Shown: one piece after another, positions 30,995-39,687 of the stretch
Layout: each line of letters opens with the position of its first letter
Numbering within the stretch: the stretch's first letter is position 1
Assembly: GCA_014874485.1 (NCBI GenBank)
Contig: JADBJK010000033.1
Span: 1 to 39,731 of the forward strand
DNA from: Chloroflexota bacterium
Lineage (GTDB): Bacteria > Chloroflexota > Anaerolineae > DTLA01
Length of the DNA stretch: 39,731 nucleotides
Direction of reading: 5' to 3'
Translations under genes and position numbers: made by a program
The notes under the pieces: model-generated
The model's input: only the letters and a program-made list of their open reading frames with translations
Told to the model about the DNA's origin: nothing
Database searches by the model: none

Positions 30995-33859
30995 ATGAGG
31001 ACGAAATGGCTTGTGTTTGTCTTCTTCCTTTTCCTTGTCGCGGCGCTGGCCGGGCTTTCGGCGACTGCTCGCCCCCACGCCGAGGGGCCGCTTCCGCAAG
31101 AGGGCGAGGTGAGCGCCGCCGCCGGCGTTACCCTGTACCCCGTTGCCGACTCGTGGGTCAACTACTTCCTGCCCAACACCAACTATGGCACCGCCCGACT
31201 CCTCTACGTTGGTTCCGACGAGTGTCCTGGACAGGAGTTCCCAGATCGGGGCCGCACCCTTCTGCGCTTTGACCTGTCCGCGATTCCGGCGGGCGCGGTG
31301 ATCCAGAGCGCCACGCTGCAACTGTACCTTGAGGGGTACGTTACTTCAACCGCGCTTCAGATCAATGTGTATCGCGTTACCGGCTCGTGGACTGAGGGTG
31401 GCGTTACGTGGAACAACCAGCCCGGCCACTCCACGACCGTGTACGCGTCCACGAACGTGGGCTCAACCACAGGCACGTGGTACTCCTGGACCGTTACGAC
31501 CCTGGTGCGCGAATGGTACGCGGGCACGTACACCAATTACGGGATGAAACTCATCAGCGCCGCAGAAACCACGTGCAATCAGCGCATCTTTGACAGCCGC
31601 GAGAATGTGAACGATGCCCGCCTTGTGGTAATCTACGGCACGCCGACGCCAACGCGCACGCCGACGCGCACCCTGACGCGCACACCCACGCGCACGCTGA
31701 CGCGCACCGCTACCCCCACACCGCGCGTATCGCCGACGCCCACCGCGACGTCGCGGCTGTCTCCCACGCCCACGCCACGGGTGTCGCCGACATTCACCGC
31801 CACCCGCACGCCCACTCGCACGCCGACGCGCACGCCCACCCGCACGCCGACGCGCACCCCCACGCCGTCGGTGGACTTGCGAATTGGCTCCATTGAGATC
31901 ACCCAGGCCATCCAAGATTTGGGCAACACGGTGCCAATCATCGCCGGCAAACGTACCTACGTGCGGGCCCACGTAGCGGCTAACGTCGCTGCGGTGCCCA
32001 ACATCCTGGCGAAGTTCTGGGTGCTCAGGCCGACAGCGTCGGGAGGGCCCTGGGTGGCCGACAACCCGGGCGCGCGCATCACCGTGCGGTCCGCACCCGA
32101 CCGCGGGAACGTCAACGACAGTTTCTTCTTTGAGATTCCGCCCGACATGGTAACCGGAGCCGGCCAGTTGCAGGTGTGCGTGGAGATCAACCCGGACGTG
32201 TACGTTCCCGAAAGCGACTACACGAATAACTACATGTGCCGCAGCGTTACGATGATCAACTCGCCGCCCGCCAAGGTGAAACTGAAGATCATTCGGTTCA
32301 ACTGGGGTGGCGTGACCCACGTGGCGGGACCTGACCACTGGTGGCACCTGTTGTCTTGGCTCAGGCGGGCCTACCCCGTGCCCTCCGTGACGTGGAGCGT
32401 CGCCACCATAGACTGGACTCAGCCCGTCACGCCTCCGATCGCGGGGTGCGGTGTGGTCAACGACGTGCTGCGTGCCCAACGCGCCATGGACGGCAACCCG
32501 GCTCAGTGGCGCTACTACGGGATGGTGATTGACACCGCAGGGTTCATGCGCGGCTGCGCAGAACTACCGGGCTACGTTGCGTCCGGGCCGACGGGCACGG
32601 GCACCTGGGGCTGGGACTTTGACGGCTCCTACGGCGACTGGTACGGCGGCCACGAACTGGGCCACACCTATGACCGCGGCCATGCCAACTACTGCGGCGC
32701 AGGGGGCGGTCCGGCCTACCCGTACCCGAACGGCATCATCGGCGGCCCCATGGGGAACACGATGCGCTTCTACGGCTGGGACGTTGAGAACCGCGTCGTC
32801 ATCCCCAACACGTGGTATGATGTCATGACCTACTGCGACTACGAGTGGATATCCGACTTCACCTACAACGGCATCCGGAGCCGTATTGCGTCCGAGGCAG
32901 CGGCAGCGGCCGAAGCCGTAACCATCGCGGGGCAGGAATACGTGGCGGTCTTCGGCCATGCGAACCTCTTGCTGGGCTCCGCTGAGCTGGACACGCTCTA
33001 CCGCCTGCGGGACATCCCCGTGCCCGAGCCACCCACGCCAAGCCAGGAATGGGCGATCGCGCTGCTGGATGCCGAAGGCAAAGCCCTTGCCACCTACCCG
33101 TTCACGCCGAAGCAGGTCGCCGCCGGCCCGGGTGAGGGGCCTGAACCCCTGCCCGTCATCAGCGAGACGGTGCTGTGGGTCAACGGCACGGCCCGCGTGG
33201 CCATCCTATACAACGGCGTACAAGTCGCCGGCCGCGATGTCAGCGCCCACGCCCCCGTCGTCCACGTCATCTACCCCAACGGCGGCGAGAACCTCACCGG
33301 CCCACAGGTTACCGTCCGCTGGTCGGGCAGCGATGCTGACGGCGACACGCTGGTCTATGCGATTCAGTACAGCGCCAACGCCGGAGGCAATTGGGAGACG
33401 CTGGCCTCCGGCCTGACGGGCACGCAGCACACGCTGACGACAGACCTGTTGCCCGGGTCAACCACCGCCCTGTTCCGCGTCATCGCGTCCGACGGCGTGA
33501 ACACGGGGCAGGATCAGTCCGATGCCACATTCTCGGTGGCGAAGAAGCCCCCACTGGCGAAGATCATCTCGCCGGAGGACGGGCGCCACCTGACTCTGGA
33601 ACAGAACCTGATCCTGGTGGGCGAGGCCTACGACCCCGAGGATGGGATGCTGCCCGACAGCGCCTTCGCCTGGTACCTGGATGGGCATCTCATCGGCACG
33701 GGGTCGTACACGTCGGCCATCGGCCTGCCCGTTGGGTGGCACGAACTGACGCTGCGTGTGGTTGACAGCAACGGGCAATCTGCCACGGACAGCGTGAACA
33801 TCTACGTCGGCGCCAGCCAGCCCGACATCTGGCTGCCGGTGATCATGGTGAACAAGTAG
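30995..33859 (+). CDS. Secreted metzincin-like metalloprotease with DNRLRE and Ig-like domains
   Basis: A 954-residue exported protein. GGGGAGG lies 6 bases before the ATG at 30995; the ATG at 30989 is too close. Layout: signal peptide (1-26); DNRLRE beta domain (about 42-210: [54 protein letters not shown]); TPT-R linker (about 212-292); CARDB-like domain (about 293-425, ending [12 protein letters not shown]); protease-like region with [11 protein letters not shown] (553-563) and a Met-turn VMTYC (Met611). His553, His557 and His563 would bind zinc and Glu554 would be the base. Position 560 is Asp where metzincins usually have Gly. Ig-like domains fill about 750-945, ending in WLPVIMV. Probably degrades surface or environmental proteins. 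Confidence 0.85.
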   Translation: MRTKWLVFVFFLFLVAALAGLSATARPHAEGPLPQEGEVSAAAGVTLYPVADSWVNYFLPNTNYGTARLLYVGSDECPGQEFPDRGRTLLRFDLSAIPAGAVIQSATLQLYLEGYVTSTALQINVYRVTGSWTEGGVTWNNQPGHSTTVYASTNVGSTTGTWYSWTVTTLVREWYAGTYTNYGMKLISAAETTCNQRIFDSRENVNDARLVVIYGTPTPTRTPTRTLTRTPTRTLTRTATPTPRVSPTPTATSRLSPTPTPRVSPTFTATRTPTRTPTRTPTRTPTRTPTPSVDLRIGSIEITQAIQDLGNTVPIIAGKRTYVRAHVAANVAAVPNILAKFWVLRPTASGGPWVADNPGARITVRSAPDRGNVNDSFFFEIPPDMVTGAGQLQVCVEINPDVYVPESDYTNNYMCRSVTMINSPPAKVKLKIIRFNWGGVTHVAGPDHWWHLLSWLRRAYPVPSVTWSVATIDWTQPVTPPIAGCGVVNDVLRAQRAMDGNPAQWRYYGMVIDTAGFMRGCAELPGYVASGPTGTGTWGWDFDGSYGDWYGGHELGHTYDRGHANYCGAGGGPAYPYPNGIIGGPMGNTMRFYGWDVENRVVIPNTWYDVMTYCDYEWISDFTYNGIRSRIASEAAAAAEAVTIAGQEYVAVFGHANLLLGSAELDTLYRLRDIPVPEPPTPSQEWAIALLDAEGKALATYPFTPKQVAAGPGEGPEPLPVISETVLWVNGTARVAILYNGVQVAGRDVSAHAPVVHVIYPNGGENLTGPQVTVRWSGSDADGDTLVYAIQYSANAGGNWETLASGLTGTQHTLTTDLLPGSTTALFRVIASDGVNTGQDQSDATFSVAKKPPLAKIISPEDGRHLTLEQNLILVGEAYDPEDGMLPDSAFAWYLDGHLIGTGSYTSAIGLPVGWHELTLRVVDSNGQSATDSVNIYVGASQPDIWLPVIMVNK

Positions 33860-33897
33860 CACGGCGAAGCCCCGATAGGGGCACGTGCGAAGATGGC

Positions 33898-33935
33898 AAA
33901 CTTGCGACGCACCTCCAGGGGTGCGTCGCAAGTTT
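33898..33935 (+). terminator. 16-bp stem hairpin with short T-run after the protease gene
   Basis: Arms 33898-33913 and 33920-33935 are perfect reverse complements around a 6-base loop and end in TTTT (33933-33936). It lies 38 bases after the stop of the protease gene, consistent with a Rho-independent terminator. Its core (GCGACGCACCT/AGGTGCGTCGC type) matches the palindrome at 3297-3329, so it also belongs to a dispersed family. Confidence 0.65.
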
Positions 33936-34121
33936 TCTGTCGCCCCGTGCCGTTCTCCGCCCATCCCCCGCCGTCTGGCGCGTGTGCCCTCACAAGCAAG
34001 CGCGAGCCGGACTCCTCACAGGGCACAACCCGGGGGACTCGGGGCATTGCCCCCGCGCGGAATGCCTCCAGGCACGGCGAACGGGGGCGTGGGCATCAGG
34101 CAAGGTCGCGCGCCTTGCAGA

Positions 34122-34344
34122 GGCCGAGGCGCGGTACGGGGGCGAGGTGGCCGCGCTGGTGGAACTGGCGAAGGACTGCGAGCACCGCCAGCGGGACTAC
34201 GCCGCCGCGCTGGCGCACACCGAGCAGGCGCTGGCGCGGGTGGAGGCGTGGCCCGACAGCCCGCGCAAGGCCCGCGCCCTTGCCGAGTTGCAACATCGCG
34301 CGGAGAGGGTGAGGCGTAAGTCCGAGGCCGAATCCGGCGCGTGA
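34122..34344 (+). pseudogene. Fragment of the nuclease gene (193-bp direct repeat, copy 2)
   Basis: 34122-34314 repeats 28753-28945 with five mismatches and no indels, and keeps the reading frame for about 64 residues (EARYGGEVAALVELAKDCEH and on). It then ends RKSEAESGA at the stop at 34344. The sequence upstream back to 33982 is open but lacks nuclease homology and a good ribosome site, so this is a truncated 3' end with no start. It could be the ancestral 3' end of the nuclease gene or a later copy. Confidence 0.8.
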
Positions 34345-34349
34345 GTAGG

Positions 34350-34378
34350 TTGACATTCAGCCCATAAATGCGTATAAT
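34350..34378 (+). promoter_or_regulatory. Full-consensus sigma-70 promoter for the PAS protein gene
   Basis: A -35 TTGACA (34350-34355), a 17-base spacer and a -10 TATAAT (34373-34378). It begins 6 bases after the stop of the nuclease fragment. Confidence 0.9.
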
Positions 34379-34408
34379 GCGCTCCGCTACTCCTTCAAAG
34401 GAATGTCT

Positions 34409-35038
34409 ATGGAATCATCTCAACTTGGGGTGAATGACTACGTCCGCACCGTCATGGACGCGATTCCGGCGGCGGTGTTCGTCGTGGACCGGCGCGTGCA
34501 GATCCTGGATTGCAACGCGGCCGGGCTGGAGATGTTGGGCACTCCGGGCAAGGAGAGCCTGCCCAAACTCTGCGGCAACGCCCTGCAATGCGTGCACGCC
34601 CTGCAAAGCCCGGGCGGGTGCGGGACAAGCCGCCTCTGTTCCGACTGCGCGCTGCGCAACGCGGTCAGGGAGTCCATGGCGGGCGACCGCGTCATCCGCC
34701 GAAAGACCCAGATGCTCCTGGTGCGACACGGTCAGCCCCAGGAGTTTCACCTGCTCATCAGCACGGCTCCCTTTGAGTACAAAGGCCAGCGGCTTGTCCT
34801 GGCGACGCTGGAGGACATCACCGAACTGGAAGAGTTGCGCCACATCGTGCCCATCTGCGCCAACTGCAAGCGCGTGCGCACCGATGAGGAGTACTGGGAA
34901 AGCGTAGAGGCTTACGTCTCCAAGCACTCCAACCTGGATTTCAGCCACGGCATCTGCCCCGATTGCGCACGGGTGCTGTACCCCGATCTGTTCACGGACG
35001 AGGGCGAGCGGTCGTCCGGGCAGACCACCCGCCGATAG
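34409..35038 (+). CDS. PAS-domain sensor-like protein with CxxC motifs
   Basis: A 209-residue soluble protein. A PAS domain (about 10-140) starts VMDAIPAAVFVVDRRVQILDCNAAGLEMLG and ends LVLATLEDITELEEL. It carries an inserted Cys-rich stretch with LCGNALQCVHA and PGGCGTSRLCSDCALRNAV (about 53-88), typical of PAS domains that may hold heme, FeS or metal. The C-terminus (about 145-195: ICANCKRVRTDEEYWESVEAYV, FSHGICPDC) resembles the tail often seen on hybrid histidine kinases. No kinase, HTH or output domain is present, so it may act through a partner. AAAGGA is 6 bases before the ATG at 34409. It has its own consensus promoter. Confidence 0.85.
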   Translation: MESSQLGVNDYVRTVMDAIPAAVFVVDRRVQILDCNAAGLEMLGTPGKESLPKLCGNALQCVHALQSPGGCGTSRLCSDCALRNAVRESMAGDRVIRRKTQMLLVRHGQPQEFHLLISTAPFEYKGQRLVLATLEDITELEELRHIVPICANCKRVRTDEEYWESVEAYVSKHSNLDFSHGICPDCARVLYPDLFTDEGERSSGQTTRR

Positions 35039-35047
35039 CGTTTACGG

Positions 35048-35205
35048 TTTTCACCGCAGAGACGTAGAGAGCGCAGCAGAGGAAAGGGAAGATAGGGATT
35101 TCCTCTGCGCACTCAGCGTCTCTACGGTGAAAAAGACCTCTCCTCCGCGCCCTCTGTGTCTCCGCGGTGAAAAAGCCCACCCCTCCGCGTCTCTGCGGTG
35201 CAAAA
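35048..35205. repeat. CGTCTCTGCGGTGAAAA-type repeat cluster with nested hairpin
   Basis: Outer arms 35048-35064 and 35117-35133 pair over 17 positions with one mismatch. Inner arms GCAGAGGAAA (35076-35085) and TTTCCTCTGC (35099-35108) pair perfectly. Two more GCGGTG(A/C)AAAA copies follow near 35164 and 35195. It follows the stop of the PAS gene and may end its transcript. Confidence 0.7.
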
Positions 35206-35244
35206 GCCCACACGCGCGGCGTTTTGCATACAGCCGCGCGCGGG

Positions 35245-35250
35245 TATAAT
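35245..35250 (+). promoter_or_regulatory. Candidate -10 box for the GT2-DUF2723-DUF4012 operon
   Basis: A consensus TATAAT 20 bases before the GT2 start codon. A weak -35 such as TTTGCA (35223-35228) would give a 16-base spacer. Confidence 0.55.
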
Positions 35251-35269
35251 ACGGGCCGGAGGGGAACGC

Positions 35270-36262
35270 ATGCCCGAAGGCCCATCGCCAACGGTTTCCG
35301 TCGTCATCCCGGCCCGCAACGCTGCGACCACGCTCCCGGCCTGTCTGGACGCGCTGCGCCGCCAGGTGGGGAATCCGCCCGCGTTTGAGGTCATCGTGGT
35401 GGACGACGGCTCCACGGATGACACGGCTGCCGTCGCCGAGGCGGCGGGTGCGCGGGTGGTGCGCATCGCCCACGCCGGACGCGCGGCGGCCCGCAATCGC
35501 GGCGCGGAGGCCGCACGGGGCGCGCTGCTCCTGTTCACCGACGCCGACTGCGTGCCCAATCCCGACTGGGTGGCCCGTCTCGCGGCCCCCTTCGCCGATG
35601 CGTCGGTAGCCGGCGCGCGCGGGGTGTACCGCACGCGGCAGCGGTCCTTGGTCGCCCGCTTCGTGCAGATAGAGTACGAGGACAAGTACCGCCTCCTCAA
35701 GCCCCTGCAGGACATTGATTTCGTGGACACGTACTCCGCCGCCTATCGCCGCGAGGTGTTCCTTGCCAACGGCGGGTTTGACCCCACGCTCCCCTTTGAC
35801 GAAGACCAGGACTTCTCCTTCCGCGTGGCCAATCGGGGGCATCGGCTGGTGTTCGTGCCCGACGCCATCGTGTACCACCGCCACACGGAGTCGCTGCGCG
35901 CGTATGCATCCAAGAAGTTCCGCATCGGCTTCTGGAAGGCGAAGATCGTGCTGACCCATCCCAACAAACTGGCCCGCGACACCCACACGCCCGCGTCGCA
36001 GCGCGTGGAGTTGGTGCTGTTCTACCTGACCGTCCTGCTGGGCATCGTCGCGGCGGCGGGCTTGGCGTCGTTCTGGTGGCCCGTGGCGGCGGCGCTGGCG
36101 CTGACGGCCACGACCGTGCCCTTCGCCGTGCGGGCGGCCCGCAAGGATGCGCCGGTGGGCCTGGCCGCTCCGTTTCTGCTGTGGGTACGGGCGGCGGCGC
36201 TGGGCTCGGGCTTTGCCCTGGGCATGGCCCGATTCCTGACTCGGAGGCTGCGGCGGAGATGA
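35270..36262 (+). CDS. Family 2 glycosyltransferase with C-terminal membrane helices
   Basis: A 330-residue GT-A enzyme. It has the nucleotide-binding start SVVIPARNAATTL, VDDGSTDDT (about 44-52), a metal-binding DAD (91-93) and an acceptor-side DEDQDF (177-182) containing the catalytic acid. The C-terminus (about 245-320) has two or three hydrophobic segments, so it acts at the cytoplasmic membrane face. It probably adds a sugar from a nucleotide-sugar donor to a lipid-linked glycan; donor and acceptor are unknown. GGAGGGG precedes the ATG. Its stop overlaps the next start (ATGA). Confidence 0.9.
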   Translation: MPEGPSPTVSVVIPARNAATTLPACLDALRRQVGNPPAFEVIVVDDGSTDDTAAVAEAAGARVVRIAHAGRAAARNRGAEAARGALLLFTDADCVPNPDWVARLAAPFADASVAGARGVYRTRQRSLVARFVQIEYEDKYRLLKPLQDIDFVDTYSAAYRREVFLANGGFDPTLPFDEDQDFSFRVANRGHRLVFVPDAIVYHRHTESLRAYASKKFRIGFWKAKIVLTHPNKLARDTHTPASQRVELVLFYLTVLLGIVAAAGLASFWWPVAAALALTATTVPFAVRAARKDAPVGLAAPFLLWVRAAALGSGFALGMARFLTRRLRRR

Positions 36263-37785
36263 CACGCAGCGCGACCGGCCGCTCCTTGTTCCCCGCCCCG
36301 CGCGCGGCGGCGATTGCGGCGTTCGCCGTGCCGCTGGCCGTGTACGTCGCCACGCTCCCGCCCGGCCTCACCTGGGCGCACGATGGCGCAGACGGCGGCG
36401 ACCTCATCGCCGCGGCCCGCACGCTGGGCGTCCCGCACCCGCCTGGGTATCCGCTGTACACGCTCGTAGCGCGGCTGTTCCTGCTGGCGGGCTGGGGCAC
36501 GCCGGCGCATCGCGTCGCGCTCCTGTCGGCGGTGGCGGGCGCGGGGGCGGCGTGGGCGCTGTACCGGCTGTGCCTGGCGCTGGTCGGGCGGGCACAGTGG
36601 CCGCTGGCGCTGTCGGCGGCGCTCCTGTGGGCCTTCGCGCCGATTCCGTGGGGACAGGCGGTCATCGCCGAGGTGTACGCCCTGAGCGCGTTGCTGGCGG
36701 TGGGGTTCGTGGCGGCCCTGCTCCACTGGCGCAACACGGGGAGCAAGGCCGCGTGGCGGGGCGCGTGGCTGCTGTTCGGGCTGGGAATGGCCCATCACCT
36801 GCTCATCGCGGCGTGCCTGGTGCCTGCGGCGGTGTGGGCCTGGGAGCAGCGCCGCCGCACGGATGGGCGCGCCTTGGGCGAGGCGGCGGGGCTGGTGGCG
36901 CTGGGACTGTCCTGCTACCTGTACCTGCCCCTGCGCGCGGCAGCCTCTCCGCCGGTCAATTGGGGCGATGCGCGCACGCCCACGGGGTTCTGGTGGGTCG
37001 TGTCGGCTGCGCCGTACCGCCATTACGTCTTCGCCCTGCCCCTGGCCGAATGGCCGTCGCGCGTGGGGGCGTGGGCCGCGCTCCTGTTGAGCCAGTTCAA
37101 GGTCTGGGGCGTGGCGCTGGGCCTGTGGGGCGCGGTTTCGCTCCACGAGCGGGACAGGGCCGCGTCTTGGGGGCTGCTGGGGCTGTTCGCCGTCATCACG
37201 CTGTACGCCATCGGGTACAACACGACCGATTCCTACGTGTACCTGCTGCCCGCGCTGGCGGTGTTCGCGGCCTGGGTTGCGGCGGGACTGGCCGACATCG
37301 CGGAGCGCATTCGGGCGCGGCGCAAGGCCCTGGGACGCGCGGCGCTGGCGGGCATCGCGGCCGCGCTGGTGGCGTTGCCCGCGCTGTCGCTGGCGATGAA
37401 CTGGGCGGCGTGCGACCTGCGCGGCGACCACGAGGCGCAGCAGTACGTGGACGCGGCGCTGGGGGCGCTCCCTGCCGATGCCGTTGTCCTGGCCGACGGC
37501 GACCGCGAGACCTTCGCCCTGTGGTACGCCCGCTGGGCGTTGGACAGCGCATTCCGGGGCGAGCCGATTTCCGTCGGCCTGCTGCAGTTTGACTGGTACC
37601 GAACGCAGGTGCAGGGCCGCAACCCCGACCTCGCGTGGCCCGATGCCGCCCTGCCGCAGGCAGAATGGCTGGCGGGTTTCCTGAGCGCGAACCTGGATCG
37701 CCGCCCGATTTTCGTTACAGCGCCACATCTTGCGCCCGCGGGCTGGGGGCTAGAACCCGCAGGGCCGCTCTTGAGGGTGCACTGA
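36259..37785 (+). CDS. DUF2723-family GT-C-type membrane protein
   Basis: A 508-residue polytopic protein. The N-terminal helix is followed by the signature THDGADGGDLIAAARTLGVPHPPGYPLYTL-like segment; here Asp-Gly-Ala-Asp-Gly-Gly-Asp lies in the first extracytoplasmic loop (about 42-48), the equivalent of the catalytic acidic loop in GT-C enzymes. DUF2723 is related to TMEM260-type protein O-mannosyltransferases. About 10 helices follow, with a soluble C-terminal part (about 400-508: DGDRETFALWYARWAL). It would use a polyprenyl-phosphate sugar to modify secreted proteins or glycans. It overlaps its neighbours by 4 and 1 bases, in one operon with the GT2 and DUF4012 genes. Confidence 0.85.
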   Translation: MTRSATGRSLFPAPRAAAIAAFAVPLAVYVATLPPGLTWAHDGADGGDLIAAARTLGVPHPPGYPLYTLVARLFLLAGWGTPAHRVALLSAVAGAGAAWALYRLCLALVGRAQWPLALSAALLWAFAPIPWGQAVIAEVYALSALLAVGFVAALLHWRNTGSKAAWRGAWLLFGLGMAHHLLIAACLVPAAVWAWEQRRRTDGRALGEAAGLVALGLSCYLYLPLRAAASPPVNWGDARTPTGFWWVVSAAPYRHYVFALPLAEWPSRVGAWAALLLSQFKVWGVALGLWGAVSLHERDRAASWGLLGLFAVITLYAIGYNTTDSYVYLLPALAVFAAWVAAGLADIAERIRARRKALGRAALAGIAAALVALPALSLAMNWAACDLRGDHEAQQYVDAALGALPADAVVLADGDRETFALWYARWALDSAFRGEPISVGLLQFDWYRTQVQGRNPDLAWPDAALPQAEWLAGFLSANLDRRPIFVTAPHLAPAGWGLEPAGPLLRVH

Positions 37786-39656
37786 TGAGCCTTGACGCCA
37801 CGCCTCGCCGCTTCTACCATTCGGCCGTCTTCTGGATTGTCGTTGGGCTTCTGGCCGGGCTGCTGGTGGGCTTCGGGCCACGGCTGGTGCGTCTTCCGGG
37901 CCTGGTTCGCCAGGCGCAGGCCGAGGTGGCCTACTGGAGCGCCGTGCGGAGCGATGGGCTTCGGGGGATGAGCCGGGCCGGAGCCGCCGACGAACTCGGC
38001 GCACACCTGGACGCGGCCTGCCGCCTGGTGTCAGCCGCGCGGCGCGATTGGGGTTTCGCCGTGCAGGCGGCGGCATGGTTCGGCTGGGTGCCTGGCATCG
38101 GGGGCGACTTGGCGGCGCTGCCCCACCTGCTGGACATGGGCCAGAACCTGCTGGACGGCGGCGCGCTCCTGTACGCCGAGGCAAAGCCGGCGGTAGCGGC
38201 GCTGCCCGACGGCATGGGCGCGATGCTGGCCGCCCTGGCGACGCGCACATCGGGCAACGCCGCAGCCCTGCGCGATGCCGAGCAGGCTCTGCGGCGGGCG
38301 GCGGAGGCGTGGGCCAGGGTGGACACCCCCCGCCTGTCGCCCAGGCTGGCGCGGTTCGCTCCCCTGCTGGACCGGGCGCTGCCCGTGCTGGCCGCCGCAC
38401 CGGACCTGCTGGCTGCCGCGCCCGAACTCCTGGGGGCCGACGGCCCGCGCCGCTACCTCATCCTGGCCCAGAACAGCGACGAAATCCGCGCCACGGGTGG
38501 GTTCATCAGCGGCGTGGGGATTGTGGAAGTGGAACGGGGCGAGATCACGTCCATCACCTTCACCGACAGTTACTCGGTCATAGACCTGACGAAGCCGCAC
38601 CCCATCCCGCCCATCGCGCTGGAGACCCACATGTGGGCGCAGATTCTCCTGCTGCGCGATGCCAACTGGTGGGCCGACTTCCCCACCTCGGCCCGCAAGG
38701 CGTGGGAACTGTACGAGCAGGACACCGGCCAGCGAGTTCACGGGGTCGTCGCCATGGACACGCCGGCGCTGCAACTCCTGGTCGCCGCGACCGACCCCAT
38801 CCGCTTGGACGAGTACGACGACACCATCACCGCCGACAACCTGATGGAGCGCATCCAGCACTATTGGGCGTCGCCCGTGGGCGGGCCGACCATCACCAGC
38901 GACGACCCCAAGTGGTGGAAACTGCGCAAGAACTTCATGGGCGTGCTGGCGAAGGCCGTGGTCCAGCGCCTGCTCAAGGATACGGCCAAACTGGACATGG
39001 GCGAGGTGGGACAGGCCGCCTTGCGCCTGCTGGATGAGCGCCACCTGCTGCTCTACCTGCCGCCTGTGCAGGATACCCTGCGCGAGCAGAAGTGGGACGG
39101 GGGCATCGTCCCGGCCCAGGGCGATTACCTGTTCGTCGTGGACAGCAACGTGGGGTTCAATAAGGTGAACCCGATGATCCAGCAGGCCATCACGTACACG
39201 GTGAACCTGGACGACGCCACCGCCACGCTGCGGATTCGCTACGCCCACGGGTCGCAGGCCCGCCTGGACGTTTGCGTGCATGAGTCGCGCTACGGCGACA
39301 CGTACCAGGACATGATGGACCGCTGCTACTGGGACTACGTGCGTGTGTTCGTGCCGGCGGGGGCAGAACTCCTGAGCCGCGAGGGGCTGGAGGACGGCGA
39401 CCTGGCCGAGTCGGAGGCCGGCCTGGCGGTGTGGGACGGCCTGCTGGTGCTCAAGCCCGGCGAGGCGCAGGAAGTTGTGTTCCGCTACCGGCTGCCCGCG
39501 TCCGTCGTCGGGGGTGCAACCTATCGCCTGTATGTGCAGAAGCAGCCGGGGACCTGGGGCATTCCGCTGCGGGTCGTCCTCCGGGGCGCGGGCGGCGCGG
39601 TGCGCGAGTTCCAGACCGACCTGACGGTGGATCGGGAGTTCGCCATTAGCCCTTAG
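37785..39656 (+). CDS. DUF4012-domain membrane-anchored protein
   Basis: A 623-residue protein with an N-terminal transmembrane anchor (about 12-31) and a large extracytoplasmic part. Residues about 35-215 are Ala/Leu helical (likely coiled coil). The DUF4012 core then starts near RYLILAQNSDEIRATGGFISGVGIVEVERGEI (about 222-253), with TDSYSVIDLTKPHPIPP and DANWWADFPTSARKAWELYE. The C-terminal section (about 480-620) is beta-rich. DUF4012 proteins commonly sit in polysaccharide or cell-wall loci, and the N-terminal FG.I..V.V..G pattern is shared with LytR-CpsA-Psr-associated proteins. Its biochemical role is unsettled. The start overlaps the preceding stop by one base (TGATG). Confidence 0.85.
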   Translation: MSLDATPRRFYHSAVFWIVVGLLAGLLVGFGPRLVRLPGLVRQAQAEVAYWSAVRSDGLRGMSRAGAADELGAHLDAACRLVSAARRDWGFAVQAAAWFGWVPGIGGDLAALPHLLDMGQNLLDGGALLYAEAKPAVAALPDGMGAMLAALATRTSGNAAALRDAEQALRRAAEAWARVDTPRLSPRLARFAPLLDRALPVLAAAPDLLAAAPELLGADGPRRYLILAQNSDEIRATGGFISGVGIVEVERGEITSITFTDSYSVIDLTKPHPIPPIALETHMWAQILLLRDANWWADFPTSARKAWELYEQDTGQRVHGVVAMDTPALQLLVAATDPIRLDEYDDTITADNLMERIQHYWASPVGGPTITSDDPKWWKLRKNFMGVLAKAVVQRLLKDTAKLDMGEVGQAALRLLDERHLLLYLPPVQDTLREQKWDGGIVPAQGDYLFVVDSNVGFNKVNPMIQQAITYTVNLDDATATLRIRYAHGSQARLDVCVHESRYGDTYQDMMDRCYWDYVRVFVPAGAELLSREGLEDGDLAESEAGLAVWDGLLVLKPGEAQEVVFRYRLPASVVGGATYRLYVQKQPGTWGIPLRVVLRGAGGAVREFQTDLTVDREFAISP

Positions 39657-39677
39657 TGGTCCTCTCGCTAAATAGTT

Positions 39678-39687
39678 AGGATATCCT
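39678..39687. repeat. 10-bp palindrome before the last partial gene
   Basis: AGGATATCCT is a perfect palindrome. Its AGGA could serve as the ribosome site of the GTG at 39688. Confidence 0.35.

Noticed and set aside
31660-31870. Dense CGCACGCC/CGACGCGC repetition resembling a satellite or CRISPR
   Set aside because: It encodes an in-frame Thr-Pro-Thr-Arg linker in the secreted protease; there is no spacer structure.
33982-34121. Upstream part of the 120-codon frame containing the nuclease fragment
   Set aside because: No homology to the nuclease, no ribosome site, and composition like intergenic DNA. Only 34122 onward is a recognisable gene remnant.
36022-37728. 568-codon minus-strand open frame opposite the DUF2723 gene
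   Set aside because: Gln/Arg/Pro-rich shadow frame. The plus-strand DUF2723 gene is in a translationally overlapping operon.
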